Positions 16,555 through 24,080 of a stretch of 39,392 nucleotides of DNA are shown here, piece by piece; the stretch's first letter is position 1, and the number at the start of each line of letters is the position of its first letter. Source of the stretch: Candidatus Thorarchaeota archaeon MP11T_1. Lineage in GTDB: Archaea > Asgardarchaeota > Thorarchaeia > Thorarchaeales > Thorarchaeaceae. A model generated the notes under the pieces. It had not been told where the DNA came from. It worked only from the letters and a program-made list of their open reading frames with translations, and did not search any database. The translations under genes were made by a program, and so were the position numbers. The stretch covers positions 1 through 39,392 of the forward strand of contig PJET01000108.1 of the NCBI GenBank assembly GCA_002825515.1. Reading direction: 5' to 3'.

Positions 16555-17970
16555 GTGCTGAAGAAAGTCAAAGTTCTCCGACCTCGATCGATTGGAGTAT
16601 CTTCTCTTCGGAAGGGACCATTTTATACGGTTGCATCAGTTGAACTAGGAAATACAACGACCAAGTGCATACTTGTAACGACCAATCTTGAAACTGCAGA
16701 AATATTCGAGATCGATAAAGAAATTCGTTTAACAAGAGATGTTCGTCCTCCAAAACCTGACGAATCCGTATTTGGTAAAACAATCTTCGGAGTCAACCTT
16801 ACTCGAAACTCAGTATCAGAAATGATTGCTGACGTATTAATCACAGTTCTAAATCGGGCGCGACTAGATATAGATAGAGACCTTCATTTTGTTGTCAGGT
16901 CCACTGGAGTTACAGCAGGGTTCGCTCATCCTTCAGAAGTTGGGATTATTGTACAGGCTCTTGCTGATGGATGCCTAAATGCTGGTGTTCCTCCTCGCAA
17001 GATGACAGCTTCTCTCACTGTTGAGAACCTCCCCCCAAGTTTACAGGGCTTCACATGGTTGAAGAAAGTCTATTTTGATGGTGCTGTTGCAAGTTCTTTA
17101 CCACCTTCAGAAACTGATATCGTAGCAAATGAGATGGAAGGAGAATTAGTCACTGCTGGGATTAAAGGTGCTGCGAAAAGCACTAACATTGATTTTCGAA
17201 ACCCTGTCATGACTCTTGATTTTGGTACAACTCTCGCTGGTCGAATTACAGACAATAGCTTTCCTTATGCCAAAACAATTGGTTCTTTTGCTGGATTAGC
17301 TGGTGCAATTCCTGACTCACTGGTCCGTCTATCTGGTTTGGTCCCTTTGAAGAATGGATCAGTTTTAGATCTTCCACGTTCAAAAAAGTCGAAAAGTGTG
17401 CAGATTGAAGAAACCTGGATTACTGATGTTGAGAAACACATCAGAATTGAAAAGGTCAAACACACAGATACAAGGTTTGGAACTGTTCCAGTTAATGGAA
17501 AATCAGCAGAGGATTCAGGAGTGCTGTTGATTGGGGTTGATGTTGGTAAAAATGGGTCAAAGTTGAAAGAACTAGAAAAAATTGGTGAAGTTGTTGTCAA
17601 AGAGGCTGGAATTAACACACTCCTTGCAGTGATAGATCACATTCAGACAAACATCGTACAAAATCTTCTCTCACTGGTGGAATCAGAAGGCCTCATTTTT
17701 GAAAATACTTCACTAGGTTTAACTGGCCGCTCAATAATAACTGGTGATAAACCAAAGTTAATTGCTAACACTCTTGAACTGAATAACGGGGAATTATGGA
17801 CCTCGTCACATGACCTTCTCTTTGTCGAGGATGGCTTAGCAATGGGTGCTGCAGTGGCTGCCAGATGCATGAACTCAATGGGAACAATTCGGAATCCTAT
17901 GGGTGGTCGAAAAGGCGACAAGTGCATCATGGCTGAGAGAAGAAAGCTTCAGAAGAAGCGACATGGATGA
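16555..17970 (+). CDS. Methanogenesis marker protein 14 (ASKHA-fold, possible corrinoid reactivator)
   Basis: 471 residues. GTG 16555 is chosen over GTG 16546 because AGGAGGTG at 16541-16548 is the ribosome site. The whole protein matches my memory of methanogenesis marker 14 (opening VELGNTTTKCILV, then IRLTRDVRPPK, FGKTIFGVNLTR, RSTGVTAGFAHPSE). It carries actin/Hsp70-type phosphate loops: ELGNTTTK at residues 30-37 and DFGTT at 222-226, plus GVDVGKNGSK near 327. The biochemical role of the family is not established. Corrinoid reactivators of the RamA/RACE type also use an ASKHA domain, and this gene directly follows mtrH-mtrA-mtrH, so ATP-driven reductive reactivation of the MtrA cobamide is a reasonable inference. 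No iron-sulfur cysteine motif is present. Confidence 0.82.
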   Translation: MLKKVKVLRPRSIGVSSLRKGPFYTVASVELGNTTTKCILVTTNLETAEIFEIDKEIRLTRDVRPPKPDESVFGKTIFGVNLTRNSVSEMIADVLITVLNRARLDIDRDLHFVVRSTGVTAGFAHPSEVGIIVQALADGCLNAGVPPRKMTASLTVENLPPSLQGFTWLKKVYFDGAVASSLPPSETDIVANEMEGELVTAGIKGAAKSTNIDFRNPVMTLDFGTTLAGRITDNSFPYAKTIGSFAGLAGAIPDSLVRLSGLVPLKNGSVLDLPRSKKSKSVQIEETWITDVEKHIRIEKVKHTDTRFGTVPVNGKSAEDSGVLLIGVDVGKNGSKLKELEKIGEVVVKEAGINTLLAVIDHIQTNIVQNLLSLVESEGLIFENTSLGLTGRSIITGDKPKLIANTLELNNGELWTSSHDLLFVEDGLAMGAAVAARCMNSMGTIRNPMGGRKGDKCIMAERRKLQKKRHG

Positions 17971-18012
17971 CTTTATCTTGTGGTCACTGATAGGCTCTTT
18001 TTGGTTTGCAGA

Positions 18013-18792
18013 ATGAATATTCTTCCCATTAAGACTCGGATAATTACGCCAGCTGATAACATCCTCGATGTGATTTTGAAAGGGATCGAAAATGCGGGAC
18101 TTGAATTAAAGGATGATGACATCTTAGCAATTGCAGAAACGCCCTTAGGGACAACTGAGGGGAGGATTGTAGCACTATCTGATGTGAAACCAACAGAGCA
18201 AGCCAAAGAATTAGCACAGCGGTATGATATGCTTCCTGAAGTGGCCGAGCTTGTCATCAGAGAGGCTGATGATATTCTTGGAGGGATTCCACATGTGGTT
18301 CTCACAATCAAGAATAACACTCTGATGGCAAATGCAGGCGTTGATAAATCAAATGTGCCACCAGGCCATGCTTCACTGCTTCCAATCGACCCACGGAAAA
18401 GCGCTGAAAAACTACGTAATGAGATTAGAAGTCGCCTCGAGAAAAAGGTAGGAATTATTATTATTGACAGCCGTACCCAACCATTGAGATTGGGAAATAT
18501 TGGAATGGCACTTGGAGTTGCTGGATTCTATCCAGTTGCTGATGACAGAGGCAGAAAAGACTTGTTCGGTAATGAACTACGCATCACACGTCGAGCCATT
18601 GCAGACAATCTTGCATCTGCTTGTACCGCAGTGATGGGTGAATCTGATGAGTCGATTCCAGCAGTGATTATTCGTGGTGCTCCCGTTGAGTTTGTTGACA
18701 AATCATTTGATTCTGCAGAAATGTGGATTTCTCCATCAGAATGTATGTATATGGCAATCTTTGATGAATGGAGAAGTACCAGAACTACTTGA
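18013..18792 (+). CDS. CofE-family gamma-glutamyl ligase (F420-0:L-glutamate ligase family, possibly a paralogue)
   Basis: 259 residues from ATG 18013, whose N-terminus fits the family; the open frame from GTG 17980 adds 11 unlikely residues. CofE adds glutamates to coenzyme F420-0. Family landmarks are EGRIVALSDVKPTEQAKELA, MANAGVDKSNVPPGH, LLPIDPRKSAEKLR, ALGVAGFYPVADD, RGRKDLFGNELRIT and MGESDESIPAVIIRGAP. In the metal/GTP region, where CofE usually has D-T-x-G-R, this protein reads DSRTQPLRLG. That difference suggests a paralogue with another acceptor. It comes 42 bases after mmp14 in the same direction. Confidence 0.78.
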   Translation: MNILPIKTRIITPADNILDVILKGIENAGLELKDDDILAIAETPLGTTEGRIVALSDVKPTEQAKELAQRYDMLPEVAELVIREADDILGGIPHVVLTIKNNTLMANAGVDKSNVPPGHASLLPIDPRKSAEKLRNEIRSRLEKKVGIIIIDSRTQPLRLGNIGMALGVAGFYPVADDRGRKDLFGNELRITRRAIADNLASACTAVMGESDESIPAVIIRGAPVEFVDKSFDSAEMWISPSECMYMAIFDEWRSTRTT

Positions 18793-18941
18793 AGCACCTC
18801 AAATCGATACAAGCTGACAATCTTATTTAGGCCAATTAGAATGAGATAACAGTAATGGATATGAAGTTCACACTCAAAAAATGAAGAGTTTGAGTCTTGT
18901 GCTTGTTCCACTCCGTGTATTTCATTAGGAGGATACATTGT

Positions 18942-20297
18942 TTGACAAAGAAGACAGTGCTCATAGATGTAGCAACCGCTGGCGCTTCAGGGGATATGTT
19001 CCTCTCTGCTCTCACAGATCTCATCGGTGAAGATGATGCTCTACTTCCTGTTGCAGCTAGTCTTCTTATCTACGATCCTTCTTTTCGATTAAACATAGTT
19101 TCTCACTCACATGCTGGTACCACGGGTCGCAAAATCGAGATTTCCCAAAATACCGGGATTCGGCTCACTCCTACTTCAATAAGAGAGGTGCTCCATTCTG
19201 TTGCTGAAGAGGTTGAGCTCTCTGAGGATGGGAAAAAACTCGCTGAAAAAGCTCTAAACGAGCTTCTTGAAGCTGAGAGCCGAGCTCATAAAAAGCCAAT
19301 TGAAGAACTTCATCTTCATGAAACTGGGTCTGTTGACACGATTCTAGATATTGTAGGAGCTGCATATCTTCTTGATAGGCTTGGGCTTATAGGAGAGGCT
19401 GAATTTCTATCAACTTCTGTAGCAGTAGGTAGCGGAACCATTGAAACAGAACATGGTCCTCTCGAAGTTCCTGTACCTGCAGTTGCTGAGATGTTAACTG
19501 CGAACGATGTTCCTTACCATGAAGGAGATGCAAAAACAGAAGTTCTGACGCCAACCGGAGCAGCTATCCTTGTTGCAATCACAGACAGATTTGTGGATTC
19601 GCAAGAAGATTTTGTTGCACAGAATCAGGGGTTTGGCTTTGGTGCACGTGATCTTGGCAAAATCCCCAATATGATGTCAATCGTAATTGGTGAAACAGTT
19701 GTTCCAGAAGACGAGGTTACCAAACCTGCTAAGGAAGAGCCCAAGAAGAAAGACAAGAAACCCACCAAGGAAAAACCTGCTAAAGAAAAACCACCCAAAA
19801 CTGAGGAAGCACCAAAAGAGGTCGATGGATGGAACGAGGATGACGTAATTGTCATTGAAACCAATGTCGATGATGTCGATGGTGAAACGCTAGGCACACT
19901 GTTTGATACTCTTCTCGATGAGGGATTGGCTTACGATGTGACCATTATTCCCGCCATAGGCAAGAAGAACCGACCCTGTTATGTCGTCAAAGTAATTGCT
20001 GCCAAGGCTGGTCTAAAGAGCATAGCTGATGTGATGATTAGGAACCTTGGAACAATTGGAATTCGATATACTACTTGGCAAAGGCTCAAAGCTATTCGTG
20101 AAACAATTGTGTGTAGTCTCGAAATTGATGGTACAGAATACATGGTTCGTGTGAAGGTCTCTCGAAGCATTGATGGGAGCATTCTAAGCATAAAACCCGA
20201 AGCTGATGATGTATTCCGTGTTTCAAAAGAAACAGGAATCCCTGTCCGTGAATTGAGACCCCGAATTGCGATGCAGGCTCATGCTGTGACTGAATAG
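18942..20297 (+). CDS. larC: LarC, nickel chelatase for the nickel-pincer (NPN) cofactor
   Basis: 451 residues from TTG 18942, with AGGAGG nine bases upstream; the longer open frame from 18897 lacks such a site. LarC inserts nickel, at the cost of CTP, into pyridinium-3,5-bisthiocarboxylate mononucleotide to give the lactate-racemase-type cofactor. The N-terminal part shows DVATAGASGDMFLSAL, HLHETGSVDTILDIVGAA, SVAVGSGTIETEHGPL and LTPTGAAIL. The C-terminal part shows IETNVDDVDGETLG and IGKKNRPCYVVKVIA. Between them (about 19710-19830) lies a ~40-residue Lys/Glu/Pro linker. In Lactobacillus LarC1 and LarC2 are joined by a programmed frameshift; here they are one open frame. No larB or larE is in the window. 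The gene follows the CofE-like gene by 149 bases, which include a TATA-like CTTATTTA near 18824. Confidence 0.92.
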   Translation: MTKKTVLIDVATAGASGDMFLSALTDLIGEDDALLPVAASLLIYDPSFRLNIVSHSHAGTTGRKIEISQNTGIRLTPTSIREVLHSVAEEVELSEDGKKLAEKALNELLEAESRAHKKPIEELHLHETGSVDTILDIVGAAYLLDRLGLIGEAEFLSTSVAVGSGTIETEHGPLEVPVPAVAEMLTANDVPYHEGDAKTEVLTPTGAAILVAITDRFVDSQEDFVAQNQGFGFGARDLGKIPNMMSIVIGETVVPEDEVTKPAKEEPKKKDKKPTKEKPAKEKPPKTEEAPKEVDGWNEDDVIVIETNVDDVDGETLGTLFDTLLDEGLAYDVTIIPAIGKKNRPCYVVKVIAAKAGLKSIADVMIRNLGTIGIRYTTWQRLKAIRETIVCSLEIDGTEYMVRVKVSRSIDGSILSIKPEADDVFRVSKETGIPVRELRPRIAMQAHAVTE

Positions 20298-20303
20298 GTC
20301 ACA
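20285..20303. terminator. Small hairpin across the convergent larC and polB stop codons
   Basis: TGTGAC and GTCACA form a 6-bp stem with a 7-base loop that holds the larC stop codon, and the stem enters the polB stop. The two genes end one base apart, so a shared, two-way transcription end here is possible. Short stem and no T-run, so support is weak. Confidence 0.25.
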
Positions 20304-22578
20304 CATTCTTGATGAGAACTGTCTGCTTCGAATCTATTTCATGCCTTAAGTTAAGATACTGTGCAGGTACTAGACTTTCAAAGGCACGCTCACAAAGTTT
20401 CGCATAGGCCGTAGGGTCGTATCTCGTTGATTCGTTGAATAGCTCCAATGCGCACACTCTGCGCAGGGGGTTCTCCGAGTCCGCAGATGTCATCACGTAC
20501 CGAACCTTTTGGCCCGCATGCAACTCTCGACCCGCTTTGACTAGTTGTTGGGCAACCACGGCTGCCCTCGATGTAGCGCGGTACTCATGGGGATTTCTTG
20601 TGAGTGTGGAATTGAGAATCAGGTCTCTGAGATCAACATCGTCATCATGAAGTCTGTTGATGTACTCTTGGCATACCATGTATGCACTTGATATCTGTTC
20701 AAGAAAACCTGCTTTGTCATGGCCACGTGAAAGGGTCTTGATCATCTCTTTCTGACAGTCCCCGACATAGAGACATGTGTCCCGTCGACGGGTTTCAATC
20801 CCTCGCGTCTTTATTCCTCCATTCCTGTAGACTCCATAATACCGGTTCAGTGGGGCAATCGAGGGGTGCAGACGAGAAGATGGAATGACCATCCATCTGT
20901 AGATTCCTTTGGGTGACATCTTGATGTCGACATTTTTGGTCACACGCTCGCAGAACTCAACCACACTGTCATATTCCAGTTCTCCTTCAGCTTGAAGCCA
21001 GACGGAGTCCACAATACCATGAATCATCTCAAGCCCCATCTCTTCTCCAATCTCCTGGGTCCTGAGCATGACATCTCTTGCAAACGCGGTAACTGCAGTA
21101 TGAGCCTCAACCCTCCCGAATTTTGCGTTCTTGAAGCCAAGATAGCCAAAGCATGATACCAAAACCCCCTTCAGAGTGTTCTGAACAAACTCGTACTTCT
21201 TGGCATCTTCACCCTCCTCTATCAAATCCTTGAACTTCATCCGTCTGTTCACAAGTAGCCTCAATGACTCTGAAACAATCCCTCTCTTCCGCGTACAGAT
21301 TTTAAAACTCAGCTCAGGAACTTGTATACAGTACTCTCTGCCATAGGGACAGTCAGCTCGGGTACAGATGGTTTCAGGGCTTATGTTCTTGTTGACCATG
21401 AGCGTAGGGTACATTGATGAGAAATCACACTCTGCAACGTTTTCATAGATGTCTGGTCGTGGCTGGAGAATCAGTCCCCCTCTATCGATGGCAGCTAGTT
21501 CATTCAGTGACTTGAGAAACTCAGGGTTTCGTTTGACTGGAGGTATGAGGATGTCCATTTTGAAGGCATTGTAGTATTGTACAGCTGCATTCACTCCACC
21601 AATTGTCATTCGTGAAACTCTCTGTGGTCGACCCAATGCAAGACGGCAACTCTCCACTACTCCCTCCAGCCCCACCGGTGAGAAGAAGTGCATACCTGTC
21701 TTTCCCCTGTCAATATGGATTCTTCCGTTCAATGTGACTTGTGTTCCAGATTTGAACACAATCCGGTTGTACTGCCAGAACGACTGAGGCTCCTTGTATG
21801 TTACCTTTAATGGCGAGTCATCCCGTGAGAGTCTCAGCTCCATCCCATTAACTTTCGCGCGCAGACTCAGGTATCTGAAGAGGCTCTCATCTCCTCTCCT
21901 CGTAACTATGACATCCGGATCTATCTTATCGATTATGCTCTGGAACCTGTAGAGAATACTTCTTTCTTCTTCATCCTCGATGCGGATTGTTTCTCCTCTG
22001 TAGTAAACTTCAATGTGGTGAATCCCATCCTCCATCCTAGGAAAAATCTGTTCGGTGTCTAGAAACACCTCAAACCCCAATTCTTCGAGCTCGGGAATTT
22101 CATACTTCGGGTCTTCTCGCTCATCAAGACATTCGACGTCTACAATCTCATCCCCCCTAAGCTCAAACGCAACGCGTCCAAAAGCGAACATGTCCTTGGC
22201 AATGAAGAACTGATGGACTGGGTCAATGTCAGCATGAAAAACTGTTGCTCCTGGTAGTTTCTCGAGGTCTCTTGCCACCTCTCGCTGAGCATCCGGTGTA
22301 GTGAACACCTGCAGAACTGAAGATTTTTCTTCGTCATAAACACTGGTGTATTTCTTCACAATTTCGGTGTGTACTACCTTAGGATGTTCCAAGACCGCAC
22401 AAAGGATGTCATTCTTGCTCCAATCCCTATTTCTCATCAGGTCTGTACTGACATACACAGAGGGCTGAAATCCACGATAGGTATAGCCCTTGGTCCTTCC
22501 CTCGCTCTTGATCCAGAGAGTCAGTGCCCGCTTCTCCTGGTCCACGCTGCAGTCCAAGAGCCATCCAGTCTTCCTCAT
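20299..22578 (-). CDS. polB: B-family DNA polymerase, PolB2-like, with degenerate exonuclease
   Basis: 759 residues from ATG 22578. Polymerase motif A is DFSSMYP (385-391), motif B is KGVLVSCFG (470-478, where replicative enzymes have K-x3-NS-x-YG) and motif C is GIVDS (521-525, where YGDTDS is usual). Both metal-binding aspartates, D385 and D524, remain, so synthesis is plausible. In the exonuclease region the Exo I pair D174-T-E176 is kept, but Exo II reads RRGDESLFRYL in place of the N-x-D pattern, and no Exo III Y-x3-D is seen, so proofreading is probably lost. GFKNAKFGRVEAH after motif B is typical of the archaeal PolB2-type group, which is linked to damage tolerance in Sulfolobus. It follows the small gene at 22585 by six bases. 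GC content is higher than in flanking genes. Confidence 0.85.
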   Translation of the reverse strand: MRKTGWLLDCSVDQEKRALTLWIKSEGRTKGYTYRGFQPSVYVSTDLMRNRDWSKNDILCAVLEHPKVVHTEIVKKYTSVYDEEKSSVLQVFTTPDAQREVARDLEKLPGATVFHADIDPVHQFFIAKDMFAFGRVAFELRGDEIVDVECLDEREDPKYEIPELEELGFEVFLDTEQIFPRMEDGIHHIEVYYRGETIRIEDEEERSILYRFQSIIDKIDPDVIVTRRGDESLFRYLSLRAKVNGMELRLSRDDSPLKVTYKEPQSFWQYNRIVFKSGTQVTLNGRIHIDRGKTGMHFFSPVGLEGVVESCRLALGRPQRVSRMTIGGVNAAVQYYNAFKMDILIPPVKRNPEFLKSLNELAAIDRGGLILQPRPDIYENVAECDFSSMYPTLMVNKNISPETICTRADCPYGREYCIQVPELSFKICTRKRGIVSESLRLLVNRRMKFKDLIEEGEDAKKYEFVQNTLKGVLVSCFGYLGFKNAKFGRVEAHTAVTAFARDVMLRTQEIGEEMGLEMIHGIVDSVWLQAEGELEYDSVVEFCERVTKNVDIKMSPKGIYRWMVIPSSRLHPSIAPLNRYYGVYRNGGIKTRGIETRRRDTCLYVGDCQKEMIKTLSRGHDKAGFLEQISSAYMVCQEYINRLHDDDVDLRDLILNSTLTRNPHEYRATSRAAVVAQQLVKAGRELHAGQKVRYVMTSADSENPLRRVCALELFNESTRYDPTAYAKLCERAFESLVPAQYLNLRHEIDSKQTVLIKNV

Positions 22579-22584
22579 TCATCA

Positions 22585-22854
22585 TCACTTTTTACCGATC
22601 TTTTCTTCCAAGATCTGAACCCTCTTCTGAATCTCATCAAGATCTCCGAATATCTCTAGGACAGCAGAAAGCAATATGACCTCAATGATACGTGGTGTCA
22701 CCATCATTGTACCTGCATCTGCAAACCCTCTTGCACAGTCGAAAATACGGTCAAAACGGTCTTTCTGGGATGGTCTAAGGGTCCGTCTGAAGTCCTTCCA
22801 CCGTGCCTCCTCAATCCTAACCGCATCTCTATAGGTGCGGACTGTTCGTCCCAC
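22585..22854 (-). CDS. Small conserved partner of PolB2-like polymerase
   Basis: 89 residues from GTG 22854, with GAGG about eleven bases upstream. It opens MGRTVRTYRDAVRIEE, continues WKDFRRTLRPSQKDRFDRIF and ends in a coiled-coil-like LDEIQKRVQILEEKIGKK. The N-terminal pattern GRT-x2-TYRD, then W-x2-(F/Y)RR-LR, recalls a small haloarchaeal protein family of unknown function (DUF8156-like in my memory). It contains no enzyme motif, is basic and mostly helical. Because it is only six bases upstream of polB and shares its higher GC content, it is probably a co-expressed polymerase accessory or DNA-binding factor; that role is inferred from position only. Confidence 0.7.
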   Translation of the reverse strand: MGRTVRTYRDAVRIEEARWKDFRRTLRPSQKDRFDRIFDCARGFADAGTMMVTPRIIEVILLSAVLEIFGDLDEIQKRVQILEEKIGKK

Positions 22855-22883
22855 AGGTCTTCATCCTCTTAGTGGCGTTACCA

Positions 22884-22950
22884 ACAGTCCAGAGGGCGGT
22901 CTCTGGACTGTAAGCCCGTATATTACAACCCAGTTGATTGTGGGTTTTTT
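22884..22950 (+). other. Two consecutive hairpins in the polB-GTPase intergenic region
   Basis: ACAGTCCAGAG (22884-22894) pairs perfectly with CTCTGGACTGT (22901-22911) around a six-base loop. Then AACCCA (22927-22932) pairs with TGGGTT (22941-22946) and runs into six Ts (22945-22950), the form of a plus-strand terminator. No plus-strand gene ends here, since both flanking genes are divergent. A short transcript, or a leader element of the GTPase gene at 23118, is possible. The rest of the 263-base gap holds a GGGTGA ribosome site at 23106 and no other clear signal. Confidence 0.4.
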
Positions 22951-23117
22951 GGAATTCTTTAGTCCATCCAAATGTATGGCGCTGAGGGGGACAGTCTCCC
23001 GAAAGTAAACACTCATCAAAAATAGCCCGTTGATTCAATCGGCATAGACTCAAATAGCAGAAATATCAAATACCGCGCTAGTGTCCAGAAGACACTCCAC
23101 CATTCGGGTGACAAATC

Positions 23118-23684
23118 ATGGTCACTGCATTGTTCAAGGTTGTATTGATGGGAGATGGAAGTGTTGGCAAGACCAGCCTCCGCCGAACCTACATGGGAGA
23201 AGGATTTAGAGCCAACTATATGATCACCATCGGTGCAGACTTCGCCGTCAAGAAGATGTCTCTCGAGGGCGGTCATGATGTGAGCATTCAGATCTGGGAC
23301 TTAGCTGGTCAAGAACACTTCAAAAGCGTGCGTTCTACGTTTTATAAAGGTGCACAGGGAGCATTAGCAGTATACTCAACAGTCGAAAGAAAATCCTTTG
23401 ATAACCTCATGAATTGGGTTGAAGAATGCTGGACCAACGCAGGAAAGAAAATACCCATTGTTTTGATCGCCAACAAAACAGACCTACGTGACCAATTCAA
23501 AGACAACCCTGTGATGGCTCAAACACTTGTGACCACAGAAGAGGGACAGCAATTAGCCAATAGGATTGCATCTCAGGGAGTTATCACTTCATTTCTGGAA
23601 ACATCTGCAAAGACAGGTCTTAATGTTGAACCAGCATTCCTCGAGCTTGCTATCAAGATTCTTGAAGCTGGTGGACTAGCCTAG
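23118..23684 (+). CDS. Rab/Ras-like small GTPase
   Basis: 188 residues from ATG 23118, with GGGTGA six bases upstream. All five G motifs are present: G1 GDGSVGKTS (12-20), G2 threonine in YMITIGADF (Rab-type IGxDF), G3 WDLAGQEHF, G4 NKTD and G5 ETSAKTG. Such GTPases switch between GTP and GDP forms to recruit partners, and in eukaryotes they organise membrane traffic. The catalytic glutamine after WDLAG is kept, so hydrolysis should work. There is no C-terminal cysteine, hence no prenyl anchor, which is the usual state in Asgard archaea. A 12-residue stretch between NKTD and G5 (QFKDNPVMAQTL) is longer than in Rab. It is the first gene of a block with a HEAT/ear protein, a WD40 protein and a second GTPase. 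Confidence 0.93.
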   Translation: MVTALFKVVLMGDGSVGKTSLRRTYMGEGFRANYMITIGADFAVKKMSLEGGHDVSIQIWDLAGQEHFKSVRSTFYKGAQGALAVYSTVERKSFDNLMNWVEECWTNAGKKIPIVLIANKTDLRDQFKDNPVMAQTLVTTEEGQQLANRIASQGVITSFLETSAKTGLNVEPAFLELAIKILEAGGLA

Positions 23685-23723
23685 CGGATATTCTTTGGTC
23701 TAAGCTATGCTCACTCGAGGTGA

Positions 23724-24005
23724 TTACCACTCATTCATCTTCATTATTTCAACGAATTCAATACCAACACGGTGTTCGCCATCAGGAAAATCAAAAGTAT
23801 CAATCTTCACCAATATCTTTCTCCCACACACTCCAAGCATATACATAGTCAAGTGTACTGGTTCAAAATTATACAATAGCTCTCGGAGTTTGTAGATTTT
23901 CTTATTTCCAACACTCTTGATAGCAAATTTCTCTAGAGACTGAAAACTCTCTTTTGCTTTCCATTTTACAAGGTCTTTTTCATCATAAGCCATCGGTTCC
24001 AACAT
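23724..24005 (-). CDS. Small protein of unknown function
   Basis: 93 residues from ATG 24005, chosen because GGAG lies nine bases upstream; the frame also opens at TTG 24023. The sequence is mixed alpha/beta: an N-terminal helical part rich in Lys/Glu (DEKDLVKWKAKESFQSLEKF), then LYNFEPVHLTMYMLGVCGRK and ILVKIDTFDFPDGEHRVGIE. No signal peptide, membrane segment or known motif is seen. It is convergent with the GTPase gene and lies upstream-facing of nothing else on its strand, 75 bases after the HEAT/ear gene start side; co-transcription with the latter on the minus strand is possible, as it lies just downstream of it. Confidence 0.55.
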   Translation of the reverse strand: MLEPMAYDEKDLVKWKAKESFQSLEKFAIKSVGNKKIYKLRELLYNFEPVHLTMYMLGVCGRKILVKIDTFDFPDGEHRVGIEFVEIMKMNEW

Positions 24006-24080
24006 TCTCTCAAACTCCAACAACTAGATTATTTGTTTAAACACAGATGACCACTATCACGTTAATTTTTCTGTTTAATC

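Noticed and set aside
18897..18941. Longer LarC start with MCLFHSVYF lead
   Set aside because: It covers the strong AGGAGG site that serves TTG 18942, and LarC proteins start near the VLIDVATAGASGD strand.
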